A stretch of DNA of 27,485 bases from Prevotellaceae bacterium UBA4301 (GTDB lineage Bacteria > Bacteroidota > Bacteroidia > Bacteroidales > Bacteroidaceae), in contig DGUV01000057.1 of the NCBI GenBank assembly GCA_002395775.1, positions 13,559-41,043 of the forward strand, given 5' to 3'. Position 1 is the first letter of the stretch. Every line of letters begins with the position of its first letter. The translations under genes and the position numbers were made by a program. The notes below the pieces were generated by a model. It worked only from the letters and a program-made list of their open reading frames with translations, was not told the origin of the DNA and did no database searches. Of the stretch, positions 7,111 to 14,425 are shown piece after piece.

Positions 7111-8759
7111 AGAAAGTGATTATCCTGAGTCTCCTCGTGCAGGCATGCATCTGTGCAGGGGCACAAGAAAGTGATAACGTGAGGGTGAGGGCTGTCTGCA
7201 AGACTGTCACAGTGCCAGTTCCGAAAAGCACGATAGACAAGAAGACCAAGCTCAAGACCATCGAATGGGAAAGCACCGAGAACAACTCATGGCACGAAAA
7301 CATTGGCATTCTCGACCATGTGCCTGTTGCCAAGGACATAGATAGCTTTTACCCCCATTTGAGCGATTTCAACAAGAGGGACGACTTTGCACCCATTGGT
7401 TGGAAACTGACCGACGAGGGAGACAACACCGTGCTACATTGTTATTTCGTGATGAAGGCCGACATCGTGACGAACCTTTGGTTGGGTAATGCCGAGAGTA
7501 TCATTCTCGATAGAGAGACCGGCACCCTGTATCAGGCCAGTTCTACCGTTCCCGAACAATGCTACGACAAGGTGTTCGGTGTGAAAGGTGAGGAGGGTTC
7601 CGTCCTCGACCTGCAAATCGTATTCCCCCGCATTCCCGACAATGCAACGGACTTAACCATTTACGGTGTACCCCTCTGGCAGATGAGGGGATGGGATGTG
7701 AAAGGCAATGCACCCATGGGAGGCTGGCGTAATGCATACGACCCCGAACCTCATTTCCATGCTCCCTACATGGTGAAAGATTCCGCAAACTATGACAGGA
7801 ACAACAGCGACACGTGGGCTGTCTATAAAGGCGCCCACCTCATAAAGCCTGTTGAAAAGAACACGATGGCCCTCTGGCGGACGCCGGAAGCCACCTACCT
7901 GGCCATTGCCACCGAGCAGAACTGGTTCCGGGAATATTACGGACGCGGAGGAAACACCATCCTCCTGGACCAGCAGGGCCATCAGTATAAGTGTCGTGGC
8001 GTAATAAACTATCCCGACGACCGCTGCTTCTGGATTGAAGGCTACCCAGGCGACTATTTTGCCATGGTGCTCATCTTCGACCCTCTGCCTTTCCATGTGG
8101 AGACATTCACCTATGTAGTGCCGGAAGGCGAACCCTTCCGTGTGTGGGGAGCTAAATGGCAAGGTGAAGTGATAACAGACCTGAATGTGCAGGAGCTGCG
8201 GAATAACCAGCGGTTCTTTGACTATCATCCACGCCGGATAATGAGGCAGCCCGCCAACTTCATGTATTCTACAGACAAATATTACTCGATCGTCAATATG
8301 AGTACGGGTGCAAAACTTGGTGTATCATACGACTATAACAACCATGCCAGTGCCTATCGGGAGTCGGCACCGAAGGAAGGCTATCCCGATGGCATAGAGA
8401 ACGTTGACGACAGAGCGTTCCGTTTCAAGTTCATCCCCGCAGTCGTTGCCGATACATGTTCTGCCGATGTTACCTGCAAGGATTGCTACATTGTCAACGA
8501 AAACATGATGGCATTGGAGGACGGGTCCGAGAAGTCAGAAGGACAGTGGCTCGTCTTCCGCTATCTCAGCAGGAGCAAGACCACTCAGCAGTGGACACTC
8601 TTTGAGAAGGACGGCGCGGTCACCATCATCAACAAGGCTACCGGCCGTTGTGTCGACCTGGCTGGAGGCGAGACGAAAGAGGGTGCCGCCATCTTCAGCT
8701 ACGACATAAACAATGACCCCCAGAGCAATGCCAACCAGAAATGGTTGATTAAAGAATAG
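7107..8759 (+). CDS. Secreted protein with C-terminal ricin-type (QxW) beta-trefoil region
   Basis: The protein has 550 residues with a signal peptide (MKKVIILSLLVQACICAGAQ). The first two thirds (about 25-370) are beta-rich and rich in Trp and Tyr, and I do not recognise them. The C-terminal part (about 375-550) looks like a ricin-type carbohydrate-binding trefoil: YYSIVNMSTGAKLGV begins one lobe, INKATGRCVDLAGG another, and the QQW and NQKW motifs are visible near the end. It is probably the effector of the ECF operon, exported to the periplasm or surface and perhaps binding glycans. Its start overlaps the preceding stop as ATGA, and a repeat-borne terminator follows directly. No catalytic motif is evident. 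Confidence 0.65.
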   Translation: MKKVIILSLLVQACICAGAQESDNVRVRAVCKTVTVPVPKSTIDKKTKLKTIEWESTENNSWHENIGILDHVPVAKDIDSFYPHLSDFNKRDDFAPIGWKLTDEGDNTVLHCYFVMKADIVTNLWLGNAESIILDRETGTLYQASSTVPEQCYDKVFGVKGEEGSVLDLQIVFPRIPDNATDLTIYGVPLWQMRGWDVKGNAPMGGWRNAYDPEPHFHAPYMVKDSANYDRNNSDTWAVYKGAHLIKPVEKNTMALWRTPEATYLAIATEQNWFREYYGRGGNTILLDQQGHQYKCRGVINYPDDRCFWIEGYPGDYFAMVLIFDPLPFHVETFTYVVPEGEPFRVWGAKWQGEVITDLNVQELRNNQRFFDYHPRRIMRQPANFMYSTDKYYSIVNMSTGAKLGVSYDYNNHASAYRESAPKEGYPDGIENVDDRAFRFKFIPAVVADTCSADVTCKDCYIVNENMMALEDGSEKSEGQWLVFRYLSRSKTTQQWTLFEKDGAVTIINKATGRCVDLAGGETKEGAAIFSYDINNDPQSNANQKWLIKE

Positions 8760-8823
8760 TGATTTAGTTTAGTAAGTAAGGATCCTTGGAGCCCCGTCCG
8801 TCGCGATGATGTGCGGGGCTCTT
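8760..8823 (+). repeat. Direct repeat copy 2 (~64 bp, includes a terminator)
   Basis: This is the second copy of the segment at 5514-5578, in the same orientation and again immediately after a coding region (the TAG stop ends at 8759). The differences are one missing base in the TTAAATAAGG part and three substitutions. The identity is far higher than expected for two unrelated terminators. Confidence 0.88.
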
Positions 8824-8827
8824 TTTT
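8790..8827 (+). terminator. Intrinsic terminator after the lectin-like gene
   Basis: AGCCCCGT (8790-8797) pairs with GCGGGGCT (8813-8820), including one G-U pair, and is followed by CTTTTTT. It is the better of the two repeat-borne terminators because of its T tract. Confidence 0.82.
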
Positions 8828-8845
8828 AAGCAATTCCGCTCGAAA

Positions 8846-8880
8846 ATTCCAAATAAATTTGACCTTCCGGTCTTATTTTG
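8846..8880 (+). repeat. Upstream element shared with the tRNA-Pro upstream region
   Basis: ATTCCAAATA, followed by a CGGTCTT-A/G-TTTTG core, occurs here and in reverse orientation at 25970-26005, with several differences. In both places it lies 50-100 bases upstream of an almost identical promoter. Its role is unknown. Confidence 0.6.
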
Positions 8881-8932
8881 TCGCGACTCAGCAGGAAAAT
8901 ACAAGTATTTCTCTGCATTCACTGCTCCAAAA

Positions 8933-8964
8933 TTTGGTATATTGCTCACTTATTCGTACCTTTG
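8933..8964 (+). promoter_or_regulatory. Promoter of rpsO
   Basis: TTTG (8933-8936), a 20-base spacer and TACCTTTG (8957-8964) match the Bacteroidota consensus exactly. The surrounding 37 bases (8930-8966) match the tRNA-Pro promoter at 25872-25908 (opposite strand) at 35 of 37 positions, well beyond the consensus elements. The leader of about 70 bases before rpsO could hold the autoregulatory site known for S15 in other bacteria; I could not identify one. Confidence 0.85.
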
Positions 8965-9040
8965 CACCCGCATTTGCGAAACAGTTGCCGAAGAGTGGTG
9001 GCTGTTCGACAAACAAGTTAAACATAAACAGTTAAGTACT

Positions 9041-9310
9041 ATGTATTTAGATTCAGCCAAGAAGACAGATCTCTTCGAACAGTTTGGCGGTGGCGCAACC
9101 AACACCGGTAGCGCTGAGAGCCAGATTGCATTGTTCACCTATCGCATCAAGCACCTCACGGAGCACATGAAGCAGAACCGCAAGGACCACAGCACCGAGC
9201 GTGCACTGACGGGCCTCGTTGGTAAGCGTCGTGCCCTGCTGAACTACCTGAAGTCTCGCGACATCAACCGCTATCGTGCGATTGTGAAGGCTCTGGGTCT
9301 GCGTAAGTAA
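9041..9310 (+). CDS. rpsO: 30S ribosomal protein S15
   Basis: The 89-residue protein has the normal S15 length and sequence, including FGGGATNTGSAESQIALFT, RIKHLTEHMK and the C-terminal GKRRALLNYLKSRD and RYRAIVKALGLRK. S15 binds 16S rRNA in the platform of the small subunit and helps nucleate its assembly. The frame is open from 8942, but 9041 is the true start by family alignment and because the promoter box ends at 8964. The gene has its own promoter and a strong terminator, so it is monocistronic. Confidence 0.97.
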   Translation: MYLDSAKKTDLFEQFGGGATNTGSAESQIALFTYRIKHLTEHMKQNRKDHSTERALTGLVGKRRALLNYLKSRDINRYRAIVKALGLRK

Positions 9311-9311
9311 A

Positions 9312-9350
9312 AGAAAGCCCCCTCCCCATCCCTCCCCGAGGGGAGGGGGA
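9312..9350. repeat. GC-rich palindromic element in the rpsO trailer
   Basis: CCCTCCCC (9330-9337) is complementary to GGGGAGGG (9340-9347), preceded by AAGCCCCCTCCCC (9315-9327). The same 13 bases occur inside the YfhO gene at 10745-10757. It lies between the rpsO stop and the rpsO terminator, so it is transcribed but not translated. Confidence 0.65.
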
Positions 9351-9351
9351 T

Positions 9352-9385
9352 AAGCCACAGTGTATTGCTGTGGCTTTTTTGTTTT
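9352..9385 (+). terminator. rpsO intrinsic terminator
   Basis: AAGCCACAG (9352-9360) and CTGTGGCTT (9368-9376) form a perfect nine-base-pair stem with a seven-base loop, followed by TTTTTGTTTT. Confidence 0.93.
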
Positions 9386-9399
9386 AAGAAAGACACCCC

Positions 9400-9472
9400 T
9401 AAATGGTATGTGGTAAATGATTAAATGGTAAATGAGAGATGGTAAAAGGTAAAATGTTAAATGGTAAATGGT
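9400..9472 (+). repeat. Degenerate TAAATGG tandem repeats running into the YfhO start
   Basis: Variants of TAAATGGTA occur about seven times between 9400 and 9472, before and inside the first codons of the next gene, where they encode MVKGKMLNGKW. Several ATG triplets fall in the repeats, so the true start codon of the gene is uncertain. Confidence 0.6.
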
Positions 9473-11955
9473 TTGACGTGCTGATGGTGGCTCTGTTTGC
9501 AGTCATCAGTATGGCTTACTTCTGGAATCCCATCATGGACGGGCTGGTGCTGACGGGCACCGACCACAATGCTGCCGTGGGCAGTAACGTGGAACTGAAC
9601 GAGTACCGCAAGGCGCACAACGGCGAGCGCACACGTTGGACCAACTCACTGTTCTCGGGCATGCCGACGTACCAGATGTCGCCCTCGTATGACAGCACCG
9701 ACACGCTGTCCGGCATCGAGAAGGTCTATCAGTTGGGCCTGCCTGAGGTGGCCGGCTATGTGTTCATGATGCTTCTGGGCTTCTACATCCTGCTGCGTGC
9801 CTTCGACTTCCGCCAGTGGATGGCGGCCTTGGGCGCCATCCTGTGGGCCTTTTCGAGCTATTACTTCATCATCATAGCCGCCGGCCACATCTGGAAGCTG
9901 CTGACGCTGTGCTTCATTCCGCCGACGATTGGCGGCGTGGTGCTCTGCTACAGAGGCAAGTGGGGGTGGGGCATCGTGGCGACGGGCATCTTCACGGCCT
10001 TGCAGGTGTTCTCCAACCACATACAGATGTCGTACTACTTCCTGCCCGTGATGTTGCTGATGGCCGTGGCCTTCCTGGTGGATGCGCTGCGCAGCAGGCA
10101 GTTGGCAGGTTGGCTGAAGGATTCCCTGGCAGCCCTTGTGGGCGGACTGCTGGGACTGAGCATCAATGTCTCGAACCTCTATCACACCTATGAATACAGC
10201 AAGGAGACGATGCGTGGCAAGAGCGAGCTGACGCAGAAGACGAAAGACGCTGCCGACCAGACCGACAGTGGACTGGAACGCTCCTACATCACGGCCTGGA
10301 GCTATGGCAAGGGCGAGACGTGGACGCTGCTCGTGCCCAACACCAAGGGTGGGGCATCGGTGCCCCTGAGCCAGAACGAGACGGCCATGGCCAAAGCCAA
10401 GAACGACTATCGTCCCCTCTATCAGCAACTGGGCCAGTACTGGGGCGAGCAACCAGGAACCAGCGGCCCCGTCTATGTGGGAGCCTTTGTCATGTTCCTC
10501 TTCATCCTGGGCCTGTTTATCGTGAAAGGTCCGATGAAATGGGCGCTTTTGTTCCTTACCGTGCTCAGCATCCTGCTCTCGTGGGGCAAGAACTTCATGC
10601 CCATGACGGACTTCTTCCTCGACTATGTGCCCATGTACGACAAGTTCCGCACCGTGGCCAGCATACTGGTGGTGGCAGAGTTCACCATCCCCTTGCTTGC
10701 CATGCTGGCATTAAAGACTCTGGTAAATAATGCAGCGGACGGGGAAGCCCCCTCCCCTCAGGGGAGAGCGGGGAGTGGACCTCTTTGGTGGTCGCTTGCC
10801 CTCACCGCCGGCATCTGTTTCCTCTTCTGGCTCATGCCCGACGTGTTCTTCGGCAGCTATGTCTCCTCGAGCGAGATGCAGGCCCTGCAGGGGCTGGCCC
10901 AGTATGGGTGGCCCGTGGGCGATGTGGTGGAGAATCTGTCGGACATGCGTCGCGCCATGTTCACGGCCGATGCCATGCGCTCGTGCATCATCATCCTCAT
11001 CGGCTTCGGCATCCTGATGCTCTATCGCTATCGCAAGCTGAAGGAAGTGCCCATGGTGGCCTGCCTGGCTTTGCTTTGCCTGGTGGACATGTGGACGGTG
11101 AACCGCCGCTACCTGAATGACGACAACTTCGTGCGCCCGCGCACCAACACCGAGGCCTTCCCCCTGAGCGACGTGGACCAGCGCATCCTGCAAGACCCAG
11201 CGAAGGACTATCGCGTGCTGAACCTGACCGTGAGCACCTTCAACGACAACACCACTTCGTACTACCATAAGAGCATCGGTGGCTACCATGCCGCCAAACT
11301 CCGCCGCTATCAGGAACTCATCGAGGCCCACCTGCAGCAGGAAATACAGACGGCCTGGTCGCTGGCTCCTACCATGGAGAAGGCCGACTCGCTGTTGCCC
11401 GTGCTGAATATGCTGAACATGAAGTACATGATATTGCCTCTGCAGGACGGCGGTAAGACGGAAATCAAGAATCCTCATGCCAACGGCAATGCATGGTTTG
11501 TCAGCGAGGTTCGTTATGTGGAGGATGCCGATGCCGAACTGGCCGGACTGAAGGGACTGGACACGAAGCACGTAGCCGTGGCCGACAAGAAGTTTGAGCC
11601 GGTGCTTGGCAAGGCTACAGAAGACTCTACGGCAACAGTCGTGCTCGCCAACTATGAGGCCAACGAACTGCAGTACGACGTAGAGAGCCGCGAGGGCGGC
11701 GTGCTGGTGTTCAGCGAGATATACTATCCGGGATGGACCTGCACCGTCGATGGGCAGGCCGTCGAGATAGGCCGTGTGAATTATGTACTGCGTGCCGTCC
11801 GCATCGATGGTGGCAAGCACCACGTCGTGCTCACCTTCAAGCCTAAGAGCGAGCGCATCACCGAGACCATTGCCTATTCGGCCCTGGGTCTGCTGGCTCT
11901 TCTGTTCGTAGGCTTGCTCGTGAGGCAGGTGGTCGTGGCGCGCAGAAAGGCGTGA
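9439..11955 (+). CDS. YfhO family multi-spanning membrane protein
   Basis: The 838-residue protein has many membrane segments, starting at about residues 16-33 (VALFAVISMAYFW), continuing to about 560, with another near the C terminus (about 805-830). A large soluble domain lies between, containing the family-typical block VFSEIYYPGWTCTVDGQ and VLRAVRIDGGKHHVVLTFKP. YfhO proteins resemble GT-C glycosyltransferases and are thought to move sugars from lipid carriers onto cell-envelope polymers; the substrate here is unknown. Starts at 9439, 9454 and 9484 are all possible. Residues about 435-447 (GEAPSPQGRAGSG) come from a GC-rich palindromic insertion that keeps the frame. No clear promoter is seen. 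Confidence 0.82.
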   Translation: MVKGKMLNGKWFDVLMVALFAVISMAYFWNPIMDGLVLTGTDHNAAVGSNVELNEYRKAHNGERTRWTNSLFSGMPTYQMSPSYDSTDTLSGIEKVYQLGLPEVAGYVFMMLLGFYILLRAFDFRQWMAALGAILWAFSSYYFIIIAAGHIWKLLTLCFIPPTIGGVVLCYRGKWGWGIVATGIFTALQVFSNHIQMSYYFLPVMLLMAVAFLVDALRSRQLAGWLKDSLAALVGGLLGLSINVSNLYHTYEYSKETMRGKSELTQKTKDAADQTDSGLERSYITAWSYGKGETWTLLVPNTKGGASVPLSQNETAMAKAKNDYRPLYQQLGQYWGEQPGTSGPVYVGAFVMFLFILGLFIVKGPMKWALLFLTVLSILLSWGKNFMPMTDFFLDYVPMYDKFRTVASILVVAEFTIPLLAMLALKTLVNNAADGEAPSPQGRAGSGPLWWSLALTAGICFLFWLMPDVFFGSYVSSSEMQALQGLAQYGWPVGDVVENLSDMRRAMFTADAMRSCIIILIGFGILMLYRYRKLKEVPMVACLALLCLVDMWTVNRRYLNDDNFVRPRTNTEAFPLSDVDQRILQDPAKDYRVLNLTVSTFNDNTTSYYHKSIGGYHAAKLRRYQELIEAHLQQEIQTAWSLAPTMEKADSLLPVLNMLNMKYMILPLQDGGKTEIKNPHANGNAWFVSEVRYVEDADAELAGLKGLDTKHVAVADKKFEPVLGKATEDSTATVVLANYEANELQYDVESREGGVLVFSEIYYPGWTCTVDGQAVEIGRVNYVLRAVRIDGGKHHVVLTFKPKSERITETIAYSALGLLALLFVGLLVRQVVVARRKA
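10741..10782 (+). repeat. GC-rich palindromic element inside the YfhO gene
   Basis: CTCCCC (10752-10757) pairs with GGGGAG (10761-10766), followed by AGCGGGGAGTGG. The left part, AAGCCCCCTCCCC, is identical to 9315-9327 in the rpsO trailer. It is read through in frame in a loop between hydrophobic segments of the membrane protein. Confidence 0.65.
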
Positions 11956-11991
11956 GATATCTTTAATACTAACCTATAAACAAAGAAGAAG

Positions 11992-12465
11992 ATGAAGAAA
12001 ATTGTAATGATGATGCTGGTCCTGGCCAGCATGAGTGTGAAAGTGAATGCACAGTGGTTCGTAAGTGGGAATGCGGGTATAGGTTATCTTGCTGACCGTT
12101 TCCAGTTGAAGCTGCTACCAGCTGCGGGCTATGAGTTCAATGACCGTTGGGCCGTAGGTTTTGGTCTGGGTATGGGCGTGCAAAGAGATTATGCCTTTGG
12201 AATTGTTGACCCATATGTACGCTTCAACTGCTGGAACAATGGTAAGTTTTTTGTCGATGTGAAGGCAGAGGGGGAGGTCTCCTTCAATGATGCGGTGGTA
12301 GCCAACATAGGTGTGGTTCCCTCGTTGCGCTTTGCTATCAATGAGCATTGGCAGGTCGCAGGCGACTTCGGCTTAATTGGAGCTCAGGATGCTGATGGAG
12401 ATTGGAGCCCTGCCTTTGGGTTCACGGCATCAGGCATAGATGTGTCGGTCATCTACAAGTTCTGA
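11992..12465 (+). CDS. Small outer-membrane beta-barrel protein
   Basis: The 157-residue protein has a signal peptide (about 1-20, ending VNAQ) and then amphipathic beta strands with aromatic girdles (FVSGNAGIGYL, AAGYEFNDRWAVGFGLGMG, PYVRFNCW). It ends in VSVIYKF, with the terminal Phe recognised by the barrel assembly machinery. Length and pattern fit an eight-stranded barrel of the OMP_b-brl type common in Bacteroidota; the function is unknown. It lies 36 bases after the YfhO gene. A TATCTTTA sequence (11958-11965) just after the YfhO stop region could serve as a weak promoter, otherwise it is cotranscribed. A strong bidirectional terminator follows. Confidence 0.8.
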   Translation: MKKIVMMMLVLASMSVKVNAQWFVSGNAGIGYLADRFQLKLLPAAGYEFNDRWAVGFGLGMGVQRDYAFGIVDPYVRFNCWNNGKFFVDVKAEGEVSFNDAVVANIGVVPSLRFAINEHWQVAGDFGLIGAQDADGDWSPAFGFTASGIDVSVIYKF

Positions 12466-12482
12466 ACATCCCGAACCATAGG

Positions 12483-12524
12483 AAAGAGAAGCGGCAGGCA
12501 CTCAGGTGCTTGCCGCTTCTCTTT
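12483..12524. terminator. Bidirectional intrinsic terminator
   Basis: AAAGAGAAGCGGCA (12483-12496) is perfectly complementary to TGCCGCTTCTCTTT (12511-12524). A further five-pair inner stem, including one G-U, closes on a TCAG loop. A-rich and T-rich flanks make it work in both directions. It separates the converging barrel gene and the glycosyltransferase operon. Confidence 0.93.
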
Positions 12525-13311
12525 ATGGCTTTACTATGGCCCTGACCACGAACCACAGATGCTGTCCCAAGGCTCGTGGCCAGCCATAGTGGTGGGCCAT
12601 GACGCGAAGGCGTTCGAGGAGGGAGCGGCGATGGTTCTTGGTGGTCAGCCCTTCGCTGAGGTAGTCGGTGAGGATGAGGCTGGTGTTGAGGAAGCGCAGC
12701 CGGCGGCGTTCGGCCCGCAGCATGATGCGGATGCACCAGTCGTAGTCGGCCGAATAGCGATAGCGAAGGTCGTAGGGCACGGCGCGGGCCAGGTCGGTGC
12801 GGGCGTAGAAACTTTGGTGGCAGACCAGCATGCCCTGGAGAAACGACCTTGAAGTCAGCTGTTCGGGGGCTTGCAGTCGGCGGTGGCGCAGGAAGCGGCC
12901 TTGGTCATCGACCAGGTCGGTCTCGCCATAGAGCACGGCATAGTTGGCGCGGTCGCGCTGCCATCCCGTCTTCTCCACCATCTGACTGATGGTGGTGGGC
13001 TCGTGCAGTCGGTCGCCTGCGTTCAGGAAGGCCAGATAGTCGCCGCTCGCCAGGTTGATGCCCTTGTTCATGGCATCGTAGAGACCGTTGTCGGGTTCGC
13101 GCACCACGCGGATGATGTGTCCGCGAGGGTTGGTGTTGCGTTCCACATAGCGTTGCACATGGGCCATGGTGTCGTCGCCCGAACAGCCGTCGATGATGAG
13201 GTGTTCGATGCGGGGATAGGTCTGTTCCTCCACGCTCTGCAGCGTCCGCTCGATGGTGAGGGCGGCGTTGTAGGTGACGGTGATGAGGGTTATGAGAGGT
13301 TTATCTTTCAT
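12523..13311 (-). CDS. Glycosyltransferase family 2 (WcaA-like)
   Basis: The 262-residue GT-A enzyme begins PLITLITVTYNAALTIERTL (about 5-24) and continues with HLIIDGCSGDDT (37-48), EPDNGLYDAMNKGI (about 72-85) and FLNAGD (about 95-100), the usual nucleotide-sugar and metal-binding segments of GT2. The DAMNKG form is common in colanic-acid-type transferases. Donor and acceptor cannot be read from sequence. The frame extends upstream to 13455, but 13311 is chosen because the conserved fold begins there; it overlaps the end of the GT4 gene by 11 bases. It is the last gene of a three-gene leftward operon. Confidence 0.9.
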   Translation of the reverse strand: MKDKPLITLITVTYNAALTIERTLQSVEEQTYPRIEHLIIDGCSGDDTMAHVQRYVERNTNPRGHIIRVVREPDNGLYDAMNKGINLASGDYLAFLNAGDRLHEPTTISQMVEKTGWQRDRANYAVLYGETDLVDDQGRFLRHRRLQAPEQLTSRSFLQGMLVCHQSFYARTDLARAVPYDLRYRYSADYDWCIRIMLRAERRRLRFLNTSLILTDYLSEGLTTKNHRRSLLERLRVMAHHYGWPRALGQHLWFVVRAIVKP

Positions 13312-14425
13312 ATTCGGATAGATAGAGTTGCGCCACGCGGTGCTCGTTGTAGGTGGCGTGGGCGTACTGGGTGGCAGCTTCGGCCAGTTGGGGGTGGGAG
13401 AGGACATAGCGGATGCCCTCGGCCAGGTCGTGGGCGTCGCGGTAGCGAGCCACATAGCCGTCGCGCTGGTGATGAATCATTTCGGGAATGCCGCCCACGT
13501 GGAATCCCACGCAAGGCGTTCCGCACGACATGGCCTCGACGATGGTGTTCGGGAGGTTGTCCTGCAGGGAGGGCGTGACAAAGACATCGGCAGCGGCATA
13601 CATGGCAGCCATGGTGGCTTCGTCGTGAATCTCGAAGTCGCCCCCGTTGCCCACGCGCACCACCCGCACCTCGGGCAGTTCCTTCATGGCTTCCTCCAGA
13701 TAGCGCATGCCCTTGCGCTCGTCCGTCACCTTCTGGCAGATGAAGAGCACCATCTTCCCCTCCCCGGGCAGGCCGAAGCGGCGCCGAGCCTCTGCCTTAG
13801 GCATGGGGCGGAACACGGAGTGGTTGATGGCATTGGGGATGCTGACGATGCGGTGGCCTTGGGTGAGGGCACTGCGGCGTGCCTCGTCGGCTATCCACTG
13901 GCTGCAGCCCACAAAGGTGATGTCGGCCTGGGCATAGATGCGGCGCTTGGCCTCGAACACCTTGCAGGAAAGGTCGCGGGCAGCGGGCCTCATGAGTTGG
14001 GGACAGTGGTGGCAGTGGGAATGGAAGCGCGTGCAGTCCTCTGCGTAGTGGCAGATGCCGGCATAGGGCCACTGGTCGTGGAGGGTCCAGATGATGCGCT
14101 TACCGCTCTTGAGTATGCGCTCGAGGCCTCTCAGAGAGAGGAATCCCTGGTTGACCCAATGGAGATGGATGACATCGGCCTCTTGGAAAGCCCGCGTCTT
14201 TGTGATATCTTCGCCGCAGTTGGCAATGTCCACCTGCCACAGGCCCCGTTTGCTCAGTCCGTTGGCCAGGAAGATGCGCAGCCGATCCCAATAGAACGGC
14301 CCCTTGCCCCTTCGGCAAGCCATCTCCACCTCTGCGCCTTCTTGCCTGAGGGCATGGGCCAGTCGGCTGGCAGCAATGGCCGCCCCGCCGATCCGTTCCG
14401 TGGTGTTCAGGATGAGTATCTTCAT
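13301..14425 (-). CDS. Glycosyltransferase family 4
   Basis: The 374-residue GT-B enzyme starts MKILILNTTERIGGAAIAASRL, with the glycine-rich N-terminal loop of family 4. The C-terminal donor-binding part contains VTPSLQDNLPNTIVEAMSCG and GIPEMI, the EX7E-type signature of retaining GT4 enzymes. A cysteine/histidine-rich stretch (HYAEDCTRFHSHCHHCPQL, near residue 130) is typical of a subgroup of bacterial polysaccharide GT4 enzymes. The frame is open to 14713, but 14425 fits the family start and overlaps the preceding stop as ATGA, indicating translational coupling. Confidence 0.92.
   Translation of the reverse strand: MKILILNTTERIGGAAIAASRLAHALRQEGAEVEMACRRGKGPFYWDRLRIFLANGLSKRGLWQVDIANCGEDITKTRAFQEADVIHLHWVNQGFLSLRGLERILKSGKRIIWTLHDQWPYAGICHYAEDCTRFHSHCHHCPQLMRPAARDLSCKVFEAKRRIYAQADITFVGCSQWIADEARRSALTQGHRIVSIPNAINHSVFRPMPKAEARRRFGLPGEGKMVLFICQKVTDERKGMRYLEEAMKELPEVRVVRVGNGGDFEIHDEATMAAMYAAADVFVTPSLQDNLPNTIVEAMSCGTPCVGFHVGGIPEMIHHQRDGYVARYRDAHDLAEGIRYVLSHPQLAEAATQYAHATYNEHRVAQLYLSEYER

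Noticed and set aside
5514..8823. Composite transposon or insertion sequence bounded by the direct repeats
   Set aside because: No transposase or integrase gene is present, the repeats have no inverted ends, and each contains a functional-looking terminator.
8942..9040. N-terminal extension of S15
   Set aside because: The extension begins inside the promoter and leader, and S15 proteins are about 89 residues, starting at 9041.
10741..10782. Insertion disrupting YfhO into a pseudogene
   Set aside because: The palindromic element is read in frame with no stop, and the C-terminal family block is intact, so the gene should be functional.
10711..11823. Minus-strand frame of about 370 codons opposite YfhO
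   Set aside because: Antisense shadow; the YfhO frame carries the conserved family motifs across this span.
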